A stretch of 55,794 nucleotides of DNA from Paludibacter jiangxiensis. GTDB lineage: Bacteria > Bacteroidota > Bacteroidia > Bacteroidales > Paludibacteraceae. Shown one piece after another: positions 28,815 to 37,434 of the stretch; positions within the stretch are counted from its first letter, which is position 1; each line of letters opens with the position of its first letter. The translations under genes were made by a program, and so were the position numbers. The notes under the pieces were generated by a model. That model ran no database searches, had not been told where the DNA came from, and saw only the letters and a list, made by a program, of their open reading frames with translations. The stretch spans positions 1 to 55,794 of the forward strand of contig CAMBSB010000015.1 of assembly GCA_945870155.1 (NCBI GenBank). The letters run 5' to 3'.

Positions 28815-29945
28815 TTACAATCTTTTTCCTAATCGAAACACCATCTCGTTTTTCCAAGCCACAAAATCGCCGAGCTGTATGTGTTTACGGGCTTCGCCTA
28901 CGAGCCACAAGTAAAAAGCCAAATTATGGATGGAAGCAATTTGTAATGCCAAGTATTCTTTGCTAATAAACAAATGGCGAAGGTAAGCTTTTGAATATGC
29001 GTGGTCGACATACGAAGTTCCATATTCGTCGAGTTCTGAAAAGTCGTTTTTCCACTTTTCATTTTTCATATTCATAATGCCTTGGGAGGTGAAAAGCATT
29101 CCATTTCGGCCATTACGCGTTGGCATAACGCAGTCGAACATATCTATTCCGCGCTCGATACCTTCTAAAATATTGATTGGGGTTCCAACTCCCATTAAAT
29201 ATCGAGGTTTATTTTTAGGTAAAATTTCATTTACCACTTCTATCATTTCGTACATTTTTTCGGTTGGCTCACCCACTGCCAAACCGCCAATGGCATTGCC
29301 ATCTCTGTTTTGAGAAGCGATAAACTCAGCCGACTGTTTTCGTAAATCAGTATAAACGCATCCCTGAACTATAGGAAAGTAGCTTTGTGAATAGCCGTAT
29401 TTTGGCAAAGTATTATCAAAATGTTTAAGTCCTCGGTCGAGCCAACGATGGGTTAACTCCATCGACTTTTTGGCGTATTGATAATCAGCATCGCCGGGTG
29501 TACATTCATCAAAAGCCATGATGATATCCGCACCAATTGTACGCTGAATTTCCACCACGTTTTCGGGAGTGAATAAATGTTTACTCCCATCAATATGCGA
29601 ATGGAAAGTTGCACCTTCTTCCTTTAATTTGCGATTTGCCGACAAGGAAAAGACCTGAAAACCACCACTGTCTGTAAGTATTGGCTTGTTCCAGCCGTTG
29701 AATTTATGTAGTCCGCCAGCACGTTCCAAAGTGTCAATTCCGGGGCGTAAATATAAATGATAAGTATTCCCTAAAATTATCTGGGCTTTAATATCTTCTT
29801 TTAATTCATGAAAATGAACAGCTTTTACAGAAGCAACAGTACCAACAGGCATAAAAATAGGTGTTTCAATTTCACCATGATCGGTTGTTATTTTTCCTGT
29901 CCTTGCGTTTGAATTTGGATCGGTATGTTGTACTTCGAAAGTCAT
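28815..29945 (-). CDS. tgt: tRNA-guanine transglycosylase (Tgt)
   Basis: 376 residues. Exchanges guanine for preQ1 at position 34 of GUN tRNAs on the way to queuosine. The catalytic residues are present: Asp92 in TDSGGFQVFS and the nucleophile Asp271 in MFDCVMPTRNGRNG, with GGLAVGEP and MGVGTP in the substrate pocket. The zinc site is unusual: the three cysteines of the CxCxxC motif are replaced (Gly309, Ser311, Asp314), while the fourth ligand His340 in SIHNL remains. Length is normal. It follows hisH after a 190-nt low-complexity gap. Confidence 0.95.
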   Translation of the reverse strand: MTFEVQHTDPNSNARTGKITTDHGEIETPIFMPVGTVASVKAVHFHELKEDIKAQIILGNTYHLYLRPGIDTLERAGGLHKFNGWNKPILTDSGGFQVFSLSANRKLKEEGATFHSHIDGSKHLFTPENVVEIQRTIGADIIMAFDECTPGDADYQYAKKSMELTHRWLDRGLKHFDNTLPKYGYSQSYFPIVQGCVYTDLRKQSAEFIASQNRDGNAIGGLAVGEPTEKMYEMIEVVNEILPKNKPRYLMGVGTPINILEGIERGIDMFDCVMPTRNGRNGMLFTSQGIMNMKNEKWKNDFSELDEYGTSYVDHAYSKAYLRHLFISKEYLALQIASIHNLAFYLWLVGEARKHIQLGDFVAWKNEMVFRLGKRL

Positions 29946-29949
29946 TTTA

Positions 29950-30137
29950 TTGATGTGATGATGTTGAGATGTGATGATGTGATGATAAGATGATATGATG
30001 ATGAGATAATGTGATGATATGTTGATTTACTGATATGATAATGTGATAATGTGATGATATAAAGACGAACCAATTAACAGATAAACCAATTAACAGATAA
30101 ACCAATGAACCAATTAACAAATGAACCAATTAACAAA
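29950..30137. repeat. Low-complexity tandem tract between hisH and tgt
   Basis: The left part is a run of degenerate GATGATGTGATGAT-like units. The right part has five or so copies of an AACCAATTAACA-like unit with small changes. No reading frame of interest. Confidence 0.8.
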
Positions 30138-30719
30138 TCAACCTAAAAAATTCTCAAGTATTTTCTGTCCAGCATCACCGGATTTTTCGGGGTGAAATTG
30201 CACAGCATAAAAGTTGTTTTTCTGAATGGCACAGCTGTATTCAACTACGTAATCGGTTTTAGCTATGGCTTCGGCACAATTTTCAACATAATAACTATGT
30301 ACAAAATACATGTAAGCATTTTCATCGATACCCTCAAATAGTTTTGATTTCAATTCAAGGATGTTATTCCACCCAATTTGTGGAACTTTAAGACCGGCAT
30401 TTGGGAATAACCGAACTTTTTGGTCGAAAATTCCTAAACAATTCGTGTCATTTTCTTCTGAATGTGAGCACATTAACTGCATGCCTAAACAAATACCTAA
30501 CACCGGTTGAGTTAAAGAACAAATTAAGGTGTCCAGCTTTTTTTCCTTTAAGTATTTCATTGCCGAAGATGCTTCACCTACACCCGGAAAAATTACCCGA
30601 TCTGCAGCACGTATTTCATCATGGTTATCGGTTACAACTGCTTCAACGCCCAAACGTTCGAGAGCAAAAAGCACCGAGCGAATGTTACCGGCATTATATT
30701 TTATAATTACTACTTTCAA
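30138..30719 (-). CDS. hisH: Imidazole glycerol phosphate synthase, glutaminase subunit HisH
   Basis: 193 residues, class I glutamine amidotransferase. The nucleophile Cys77 is in PVLGICLGMQL, the His-Glu pair is in YAVQFHPEKSGDAG, and the opening VVIIKYNAGNIRSV is typical of HisH. It supplies ammonia to HisF in histidine synthesis. No other his gene is in the window; it sits 35 nt after panD in the same direction. A related role with another synthase cannot be excluded. Confidence 0.9.
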   Translation of the reverse strand: MKVVIIKYNAGNIRSVLFALERLGVEAVVTDNHDEIRAADRVIFPGVGEASSAMKYLKEKKLDTLICSLTQPVLGICLGMQLMCSHSEENDTNCLGIFDQKVRLFPNAGLKVPQIGWNNILELKSKLFEGIDENAYMYFVHSYYVENCAEAIAKTDYVVEYSCAIQKNNFYAVQFHPEKSGDAGQKILENFLG

Positions 30720-30754
30720 TTTTGGTTATTTGAAAATTCAAAAATATATTTGAA

Positions 30755-31111
30755 TTAAATTTTAATAATTCTATTTGTCTCTGTATCAGGAAAAACTATG
30801 GCAGGTTTAAAAGTGCGGGCTTCTTCCATTTCCATCATGGCATAAGCCATAATAATCACAATATCACCAGGTTGAACCAATCGAGCCGCAGCGCCATTCA
30901 AACAAATAATTCCACTTCCTCTTTCACCAGGTATTACATAAGTTTCCAATCTTGCTCCATTGTTATTGTTTACAATACTAACTTTTTCGTTAGCAATAAT
31001 ATTGGATGCCTCCATCAAATCTAAATCTATGGTAATACTTCCTATATAATTCAGATTAGCTTCTGTAACGGTTACACGATGAATTTTTGATTTTACAACG
31101 GTTACTAACAT
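30755..31111 (-). CDS. panD: Aspartate 1-decarboxylase
   Basis: 118-residue proenzyme that makes beta-alanine for pantothenate. Self-cleavage should occur between Gly24 and Ser25 (NYIGSITID), giving the pyruvoyl cofactor. The fold motifs [31 protein letters not shown] are those of the family. It follows panC in the same direction, so beta-alanine and pantoate ligation are encoded together. Confidence 0.96.
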   Translation of the reverse strand: MLVTVVKSKIHRVTVTEANLNYIGSITIDLDLMEASNIIANEKVSIVNNNNGARLETYVIPGERGSGIICLNGAAARLVQPGDIVIIMAYAMMEMEEARTFKPAIVFPDTETNRIIKI

Positions 31112-31215
31112 ATTGTGAGTTTTAAGTTTTATTTATGAGTTTTTAAAAAATAAATTTTTGGATGCATGTTTTTTTAAACTGGCTGTTATCCCAAAATTAA
31201 GTTGTTATTAAAACG

Positions 31216-32076
31216 CTATTCAACTGAAATTTGTTTATATCTAATGTTGTCGATTAGCCTAACTTCGCCACAAAACACAGCTATACAACCAACTGTGGGT
31301 TCTGACCATGATTTTGCTGTTTTTAGATTTATTGAATTCGCAATTTCAAAATATTCTACTTCAAGTCCATCAATTAATTTAATTTCTGCCTTAACCCAAT
31401 CAATCGTTTCTTTCGGCAATTTTTCGGGCACAAAGTTACGACTTTCGAATAAAACTTTCGAAATATTTGCTGCAATAATCCTTTGTTCAGGACTTAATCG
31501 CTCGTTGCGGCTACTCATTGCCAATCCACTTGCCTCGCGCACAATAGGACAATCAATAATTTCTATATTCAAATTCAACTCTTTGACCATCAGATGAATT
31601 ATTGCCAACTGCTGAAAATCTTTTTCGCCGAAATAGGATTTATCGGGTTGAACCAAACTGAAAAGTTTACTTACAATTTGAACTACGCCATTGAAATGTC
31701 CGGGTCTAAACTGACCTTCCATTACTTTATCCAAACCCTTGAAATCGAAATCGAAAGTTTGTGAAATTTCGTTGTCGCTATAAATGTCTTTCGATTCAGG
31801 GGCAAAAATTAAATCACATCCTGTCTCTTCAAGTAGTTGTGTATCTGCTTCTAATGTGCGTGGGTATTTGGCTAAATCAGTAATATTATTAAACTGAGTA
31901 GGATTAACAAAAATACTTACTACACAATATTCATTCTCGATTCTTGCTTTTTCAACCAGTGATTGATGTCCGGCATGTAAAGCTCCCATAGTTGGTACAA
32001 AACCTATGGTGAGTCCATTTTGCTTAACCTGAGCAATGTGCTCTTTAAATTCAGCAATATTTGAAATTATTTTCAT
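31216..32076 (-). CDS. panC: Pantothenate synthetase
   Basis: 286 residues. Joins pantoate and beta-alanine using ATP. The HIGH-type motif is PTMGALHAGHQSLV near the N-terminus, and the second ATP motif is AMSSRNERL. Length is typical. First gene of the leftward panC-panD run, divergent from the glycogen synthase-like gene. Confidence 0.96.
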   Translation of the reverse strand: MKIISNIAEFKEHIAQVKQNGLTIGFVPTMGALHAGHQSLVEKARIENEYCVVSIFVNPTQFNNITDLAKYPRTLEADTQLLEETGCDLIFAPESKDIYSDNEISQTFDFDFKGLDKVMEGQFRPGHFNGVVQIVSKLFSLVQPDKSYFGEKDFQQLAIIHLMVKELNLNIEIIDCPIVREASGLAMSSRNERLSPEQRIIAANISKVLFESRNFVPEKLPKETIDWVKAEIKLIDGLEVEYFEIANSINLKTAKSWSEPTVGCIAVFCGEVRLIDNIRYKQISVE

Positions 32077-32130
32077 TGACAGAATGAATTTTTATTCAGA
32101 TTGTTTTCAGTTTTATCGTAAAATCGAGTG

Positions 32131-32138
32131 CAAAAGTA
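32131..32138 (-). promoter_or_regulatory. -7 promoter box of panC
   Basis: TACTTTTG on the minus strand, matching TAnnTTTG, about 55 nt before the ATG. Confidence 0.5.
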
Positions 32139-32439
32139 CTAAAACTTATTTGTAAAAATTGAGTTTAAAATATTGATTGCATCTATTAACAAAAAATAAT
32201 TTCCTAAATATTTTATCAGAATACAAAATATATTAAGAATAAAACATAATAATGTGGTAAAACGGTATGAATATGCAAGGTTAATCTTTTTTAAATCATC
32301 AAATCTGTGTGAAGCAGGTGGTTTTTAACAAAACATGCTAAAGTGCTATAAATCAATCTGCAAATCATAATTTAATAAAAAATCAATCTTATACTTTATG
32401 TTTAATAAGTAATAAGGATTAACATTTTGAGAAAATCAC

Positions 32440-32472
32440 TTGTTTATATCCAATTTTTTTTATATATCTTTG
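32440..32472 (+). promoter_or_regulatory. Promoter of the glycogen synthase-like gene
   Basis: TTG (32440-32442), 22 nt, TATCTTTG (32465-32472), 42 nt before the ATG at 32515. Confidence 0.6.
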
Positions 32473-32514
32473 TATTGCAAATGTATTTATTCTCAAAGCA
32501 TCGCGACGAAAAAA

Positions 32515-33327
32515 ATGAAAAAAGTCAATAAAGTTTTATTTATCTCTCAAGAAATTTTTCCTTATTTGCCAGAATCTGAAATTGCTAATATGGGTAGATA
32601 TATGCCTCAAGCTGTACAGGACAGAGGTAGAGAGACACGAACTTTTATGCCGAAATTCGGTGCTGTAAACGAAAGAAGGAATCAACTACATGAAGTGATA
32701 AGACTTTCGGGAATGAATTTGATTATTGATGATACGGATCACCCCCTCATTTTAAAAGTTGCATCAATCCAATCGGCCAGAATGCAGGTTTATTTCATTG
32801 ATAATGACGACTACTTTCACCGTAAGAATACGATAGCCGACGAAAACGGTGTAGAATATGAGGATAATGATGAAAGAACTATTTTCTTTATTCGTGGAGT
32901 GATGGAAACTGTGAAAAAACTACGTTGGACACCGGATGTAATTCATTGTTCGGGATGGATGACAGCTTTAGCACCCCTTTATATTAAAAAAGCATACAAT
33001 CAGGATCCTTTTTTCAAAAACTCAAAAGTTGTTTATTCCTTATTTAATGATGAATTTAAAAAGCCCTTCCGCGAACTTTTTGCAAAAAAACTAATTTTAG
33101 AAGGAATTGAGAAAAAACATGTTACACAAGTTAAAGATAAGGTTATTGATTATGTAGCTTTATCAAAATTAGCTATCGACTTTTCGGATGGTGTAATTCA
33201 ATCAAGCCCAATTGTGAATCAGGATATACTTGATTATATTGAAGAAAAGAAAACAAAATTCCTACCATTTGTTACTGAAGAAGATTATGCTGATGAATAT
33301 GTTCGTTTTTATGATAGTCTGAAATAA
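32515..33327 (+). CDS. Glycogen/starch synthase-like protein (GT5 N-domain only)
   Basis: About 270 residues. KKVNKVLFISQEIFPYLPESEIANMGRYMPQ is the N-terminal Rossmann half of GT5 synthases, followed by VYFIDNDDYFHR and DVIHCSGWMTALAPLYIK. The second half, with the C-terminal nucleotide-sugar domain (normally total about 480), is absent and the frame ends cleanly, so this is a short form common in Bacteroidetes rather than a frameshift. Catalytic activity is therefore uncertain. The start at 32515 lies downstream of a strong promoter that rules out the ATG at 32440. Confidence 0.75.
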   Translation: MKKVNKVLFISQEIFPYLPESEIANMGRYMPQAVQDRGRETRTFMPKFGAVNERRNQLHEVIRLSGMNLIIDDTDHPLILKVASIQSARMQVYFIDNDDYFHRKNTIADENGVEYEDNDERTIFFIRGVMETVKKLRWTPDVIHCSGWMTALAPLYIKKAYNQDPFFKNSKVVYSLFNDEFKKPFRELFAKKLILEGIEKKHVTQVKDKVIDYVALSKLAIDFSDGVIQSSPIVNQDILDYIEEKKTKFLPFVTEEDYADEYVRFYDSLK

Positions 33328-33375
33328 TATTTAAAATTTTCTCCTTAATTATTTATCTATTTATACCTTGTTCAA

Positions 33376-34752
33376 ATGAAATTTAAATCTGTTTTTTTAA
33401 TTGCATTTTTATCAATGTTTATGCTTTCGTGTGTTGATGACCTAACTAATATGGGTTCGCAAATTCAACCTGCCAGCGACAAAATTTTGGTTGACACGGC
33501 TAACTTTACTCTAAGTAGTGAAAATTACTATGTAGATTCAATTGTTTCACGCCCAGACTCAATGATGTTAGGTAGTTTTTATGACCTAACCTATGGTACA
33601 ATTAATGCAGACATTTTTACACAATTGCAACCGCCTCTCGATTTTAAGTATCCTTCAAATACTACTGACCCTAGTTTTGTTTTGAAAGCTGATTCTGCAA
33701 AAGTATTTATGTACTTCAATACCTATTTTGGCGACAAAAATTCGCCTATGGAAGTAAATTTATATGAAATGAATAAAGGTAATTCTTTTAATTTTACTGA
33801 GCCTTATTATTCAAATATAAACCCAAGTAAATATATTGATTTAAATAACAAAATAAAAATTGGATCTAAAGTCTTTGATGCTTCTACGGCCTCAAAAGCC
33901 GGGGTTGTTGAATTTAATTTGACTCCTAGTTTTGTGGAAAGATTCAAACCAATATTCACAAAAAACTATAACAAAGACAATGAAGCTGATTTTCAGAAAT
34001 TTTTTAATGGAATTTATATTACTACAGATTTTGGCTCTGCAAGCATGCTCTATGTCAGAGGATTTAACCTAAAGTATTATTTTCATTATGAATATACCAA
34101 TTCAGAGAAAAAGCTTGATACTGTAAGAGGTAATGTGAGTTATCCTGCTAATCAGGAAGTTCGTCAGGTAAACAGGTTTCAACACCCTAACAAAGAAGCA
34201 GTTAAGATTAAGCTAAACAGCGATCCTCAAATTAATTATATTTCTGCACCAGCCAATGTGTTTACAAAAGTGTCGGTTCCATTAAAAAAAATGAAAACGC
34301 GCATGAATGTTGGGAATAAGAAACTATTGGTTAACAGAGCTGTTTTAAAAGTAGACATATCAGATGTAAATGATTCTTCTTTAGCTCAACCAATTATTTC
34401 TACAATATTAATGATTAAGGAATCGGCTTACACTGACTTTTTTAAGAAAAGAGGATTGCCCTCGGATACGAGTGCTGTGGTAGGTACAAAAGCTTATCAA
34501 TATAATTCCACTACCAAAGAATTTGACTTTTATTATACATTCGATTTAGCAAAAATCATTAGTACTGAATTTAAAAAATCAAGTCTTGAAGATAATATCA
34601 ACTTTATTTTGGTACCAATTACACAGAAAACAGACGGTTCGGGTGCTACTACAAGTTATAATCAGCAAAATTTAATGGGTGCTGTAAAAATTTGTTCAGG
34701 TAAAAATAAAACAAAACCAATGAAAATCGATATGGTTTACAGTGGATTTTAG
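33376..34752 (+). CDS. DUF4270-family lipoprotein
   Basis: 458 residues with a lipoprotein signal (FMLSC, lipid Cys at about residue 19). SPDSMMLG-like and FYDLTYGTINADIFTQLQPP segments match the DUF4270 family of Bacteroidetes surface or periplasmic lipoproteins; function unknown to me. It follows the GT5 gene by 49 nt and probably shares its transcript. Confidence 0.8.
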   Translation: MKFKSVFLIAFLSMFMLSCVDDLTNMGSQIQPASDKILVDTANFTLSSENYYVDSIVSRPDSMMLGSFYDLTYGTINADIFTQLQPPLDFKYPSNTTDPSFVLKADSAKVFMYFNTYFGDKNSPMEVNLYEMNKGNSFNFTEPYYSNINPSKYIDLNNKIKIGSKVFDASTASKAGVVEFNLTPSFVERFKPIFTKNYNKDNEADFQKFFNGIYITTDFGSASMLYVRGFNLKYYFHYEYTNSEKKLDTVRGNVSYPANQEVRQVNRFQHPNKEAVKIKLNSDPQINYISAPANVFTKVSVPLKKMKTRMNVGNKKLLVNRAVLKVDISDVNDSSLAQPIISTILMIKESAYTDFFKKRGLPSDTSAVVGTKAYQYNSTTKEFDFYYTFDLAKIISTEFKKSSLEDNINFILVPITQKTDGSGATTSYNQQNLMGAVKICSGKNKTKPMKIDMVYSGF

Positions 34753-34774
34753 TAAATGGTCTATTTTAACTCAT

Positions 34775-34816
34775 AAAACGCAAAACTCGATATTAATCTT
34801 GTTTTGCGTTTTTTTT
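34775..34816 (+). terminator. Terminator after the DUF4270 gene
   Basis: Arms AAAACGCAAAAC (34775-34786) and GTTTTGCGTTTT (34801-34812), followed by more T. Confidence 0.9.
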
Positions 34817-34871
34817 ACAAATAAAATTATTGAAAATAATCTATAAAAAATTATTGTTGACTGGTTTGTAA

Positions 34872-34901
34872 TATCTTTGTAACATCATTGCAATATCTTT
34901 G
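34872..34901 (+). promoter_or_regulatory. Two tandem -7 boxes before the PiT gene
   Basis: TATCTTTG at 34872-34879 and again at 34894-34901, each preceded by AA and followed by GTA, 22 nt apart. Either or both could drive the phosphate transporter gene at 34968. Confidence 0.5.
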
Positions 34902-34967
34902 TATCCTCATTTTAATAGGTATTAAAAAATTATCAATTATTTATATATAAAATTTTAAACACACAAA

Positions 34968-37214
34968 ATGGATCCTATTTACATTGTTATTGTATTAGTG
35001 TTATTGGGTTTAGCAGCTCTCGATTTATATGTTGGAGTAGCTAATGATGCTGTAAACTTCTTAAACTCAGCAATTGGGTCGAAAGTAGCACCTCTTTGGG
35101 TAATACTTACCGTTGCATCGGGAGGAGTTATTATTGGTTCAATTTTTTCGAGTGGTATGATGGAAATTGCTCGTAGTGGCGTATTCTATCCGGGTAAATT
35201 TACATTCAACGACATTATGTTGCTATTTTTAGCTGTAATGGTTACCGACGTTATACTGTTGGATGTATTTAACACTTTTGGTATGCCAACATCAACTACC
35301 GTATCTTTGGTTTTTGAATTGTTGGGAGCTGCCGTAGCAGTGGCGTTGGTCAATATATGGCAAAGCGACACCGGTGTTTTGTTGGACTATATAAACTCAG
35401 GTAAAACGCTAACCATAATTTCGGCTATTCTTGTCTCGGTTGTTATTGCATTTGTTTTTGGTTCCACGATAATGTATTTTACACGACTGTTATTTTCGTT
35501 CCGCTACAAAAAAACGTTTTTGTATTTTGGTGCCATTTGGACCGGTTTGTCTTTAACTGCCATTACCTATTTTGCTATATTTAAAGGTCTTAAAGGTTCT
35601 TCGCTTATATCAAAAGACGTTTATACTTTTATGAATGATAATACTACTTTGTTGTTGTTTTATGCCTTTATAGGATGGACTTTATTAATGGGCGTATTAC
35701 AGCATGTATTTAAAGTAAATATATTAAAATTCAATATATTAGCTGGCACAGCATCCTTAGCGCTTGCTTTTGCAGGCAATGACCTGGTAAACTTCATCGG
35801 TGTATTCATGGCTGGTTTGGGAGCTTACGAAATTGCAGCGGGCGTTGTAGCTTCGGGTGGCAGTATCGAAAACCTGACTATGGAGAAACTCTCCGATCCT
35901 GTGGTGGCCGATTGGAGGTATTTACTAGGTGCGGCGGTGATTATGATTTTAGCTTTGTGGTTTTCGAAAAAAGCAAGAACGGTTACCAAAACCGAAGTTA
36001 ACTTATCACGTCAAAACGAAGGTAGTGAAAGCTTTTCTTCGACAGCAGCATCTCGCTCATTGGTTCGTGGAGCTATGAGTATGAACAAGGTTGTATCTGT
36101 TATAACTCCAAAAAAAGTACTTGATTTTATTGATAGCCGATTTGAGCCATTAACAGATGAAGAAAAAGAAGATTCATCGTTCGATTTAATTCGTGCATCC
36201 GTAAATTTATCGGTAGCAACCTTATTAATTTCGCTCGGAACTTCATTAAAACTTCCACTTTCGACCACTTACGTTACGTTTATGGTAGCCATGTCGTCGT
36301 CGCTAGCCGATAGAGCCTGGGGACGCGAAAGTGCTGTTTACCGTATTTCGGGTGTGCTAACTGTAATTAGTGGCTGGTTTTTAACAGCAATAGTGGCATT
36401 TACAGTATCAGCTGGTGTTGCTTTTGCATTAATGTATGGTGGAATTTATGCAATTATTGGTTCAATAGGGTTAGTCGTATTTTTATTTGTTCAATTTGCG
36501 ATTATTCACAAAAAACGCGAGGCAAAACAAGATATTATCGATTTGAATGAACACAAAACAGAGCATGATATTATTGTGGAATGTACCAAGGAAATTGAGC
36601 AATCGGTAAAAAATATTATTCACATTTATCAGGGGGTACTCGATGGACTTTTTGCAGAAGACAGAAAAGCTTTGAATAAGTTGTATAAAATGGCCGACGA
36701 GTTTCATGGCCGTTCCAAACGCCGCCGTCTGAACGAAGTGTTGCCAACAATTCAAAAGCTGGAACACCAATCGCTTGATACAGCTCAATATTATGTACAA
36801 GCAGTGGATTATTTCTACGAAATTTCGATGTCGTTGCGATTTATTACCGAATCGAGCTATAAGTTTATCGACAATGCTCACGAAGGATTTAGCAAAGAAC
36901 AAATTGAAGATTTAAGAATGCTTGGAACTGAATTTATTTCAGTTTATATTGACTTTAATGAAATGATTCAGAAAAACGATTATTCGGGTCTAGCCATTAT
37001 CAAAGAGCGTAGAGCAACTTTACTCGATTTGTACTCAGAACTTGTGAGGAAACAAATTAAACGTACCAAAGAAAAAGAATCGGGATCGCGTAATACTATT
37101 CTTTATTTGAATATTTTGAACGAAACAAAAGTGATTGCCATGAAATCGGTGAACCTGATGCGTGCGCAAATGAACATGTATAACTCCGACGACTATATTA
37201 AAATAATGAAGTAG
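34968..37214 (+). CDS. PiT-family inorganic phosphate transporter with C-terminal PhoU-like region
   Basis: 748 residues. Two PHO4-type repeats carry the signature GVANDAVNFLNSAIGSKVAP near residue 25 and AGNDLVNFIGVFMAG near residue 267. LGTSLKLPLSTTYVTFMVAMSSSL near 425-450 and GMPTSTTVS near 105 are the paired conserved loops. About 11 membrane segments end near residue 520. The last 220 residues are soluble and helical and resemble the PhoU-like tail of some PiT proteins. It probably imports phosphate with H+ or Na+. Confidence 0.9.
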   Translation: MDPIYIVIVLVLLGLAALDLYVGVANDAVNFLNSAIGSKVAPLWVILTVASGGVIIGSIFSSGMMEIARSGVFYPGKFTFNDIMLLFLAVMVTDVILLDVFNTFGMPTSTTVSLVFELLGAAVAVALVNIWQSDTGVLLDYINSGKTLTIISAILVSVVIAFVFGSTIMYFTRLLFSFRYKKTFLYFGAIWTGLSLTAITYFAIFKGLKGSSLISKDVYTFMNDNTTLLLFYAFIGWTLLMGVLQHVFKVNILKFNILAGTASLALAFAGNDLVNFIGVFMAGLGAYEIAAGVVASGGSIENLTMEKLSDPVVADWRYLLGAAVIMILALWFSKKARTVTKTEVNLSRQNEGSESFSSTAASRSLVRGAMSMNKVVSVITPKKVLDFIDSRFEPLTDEEKEDSSFDLIRASVNLSVATLLISLGTSLKLPLSTTYVTFMVAMSSSLADRAWGRESAVYRISGVLTVISGWFLTAIVAFTVSAGVAFALMYGGIYAIIGSIGLVVFLFVQFAIIHKKREAKQDIIDLNEHKTEHDIIVECTKEIEQSVKNIIHIYQGVLDGLFAEDRKALNKLYKMADEFHGRSKRRRLNEVLPTIQKLEHQSLDTAQYYVQAVDYFYEISMSLRFITESSYKFIDNAHEGFSKEQIEDLRMLGTEFISVYIDFNEMIQKNDYSGLAIIKERRATLLDLYSELVRKQIKRTKEKESGSRNTILYLNILNETKVIAMKSVNLMRAQMNMYNSDDYIKIMK

Positions 37215-37305
37215 GTTTAGAGCAAAGAATAAAGAGCAAAGAACAAAGATTATTGAATTAGAATTCGTATATTTTTAAATCTTCACCAAGAATAGTGTTT
37301 TAGAA

Positions 37306-37420
37306 AATGGCCTTTGCCTCGTGCAATAGGCCATTTTTGTTAATAATGATGGGCAGAGAATGCCCTGTAATATCAACAGCAGATATAAAATGACTTTGGT
37401 TCATTTTATATCTGCTGTTG
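37306..37420. terminator. Cluster of three hairpins between converging genes
   Basis: First hairpin: AATGGCCT and AGGCCATT near 37306-37337, followed by T. Second: GGGCA and TGCCC (about 37351-37365). Third: perfect 20-bp stem, left arm 37374-37393 and right arm 37401-37420, 7-nt loop. They lie between the PiT gene and the converging antiporter gene. Confidence 0.7.
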
Positions 37421-37434
37421 GTATAATGCACTTT

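Larger units (their letters stand above)
32077..32514. other. Divergent promoter region panC / glycogen synthase-like gene
   Basis: About 440 nt, AT-rich, with no gene. It holds -7 boxes for both directions (32131-32138 and 32465-32472). Confidence 0.6.

Noticed and set aside
32515-33327. Glycogen synthase broken by a frameshift
   Set aside because: The frame closes cleanly, the next gene follows closely, and short GT5 proteins of this size are familiar in Bacteroidetes.
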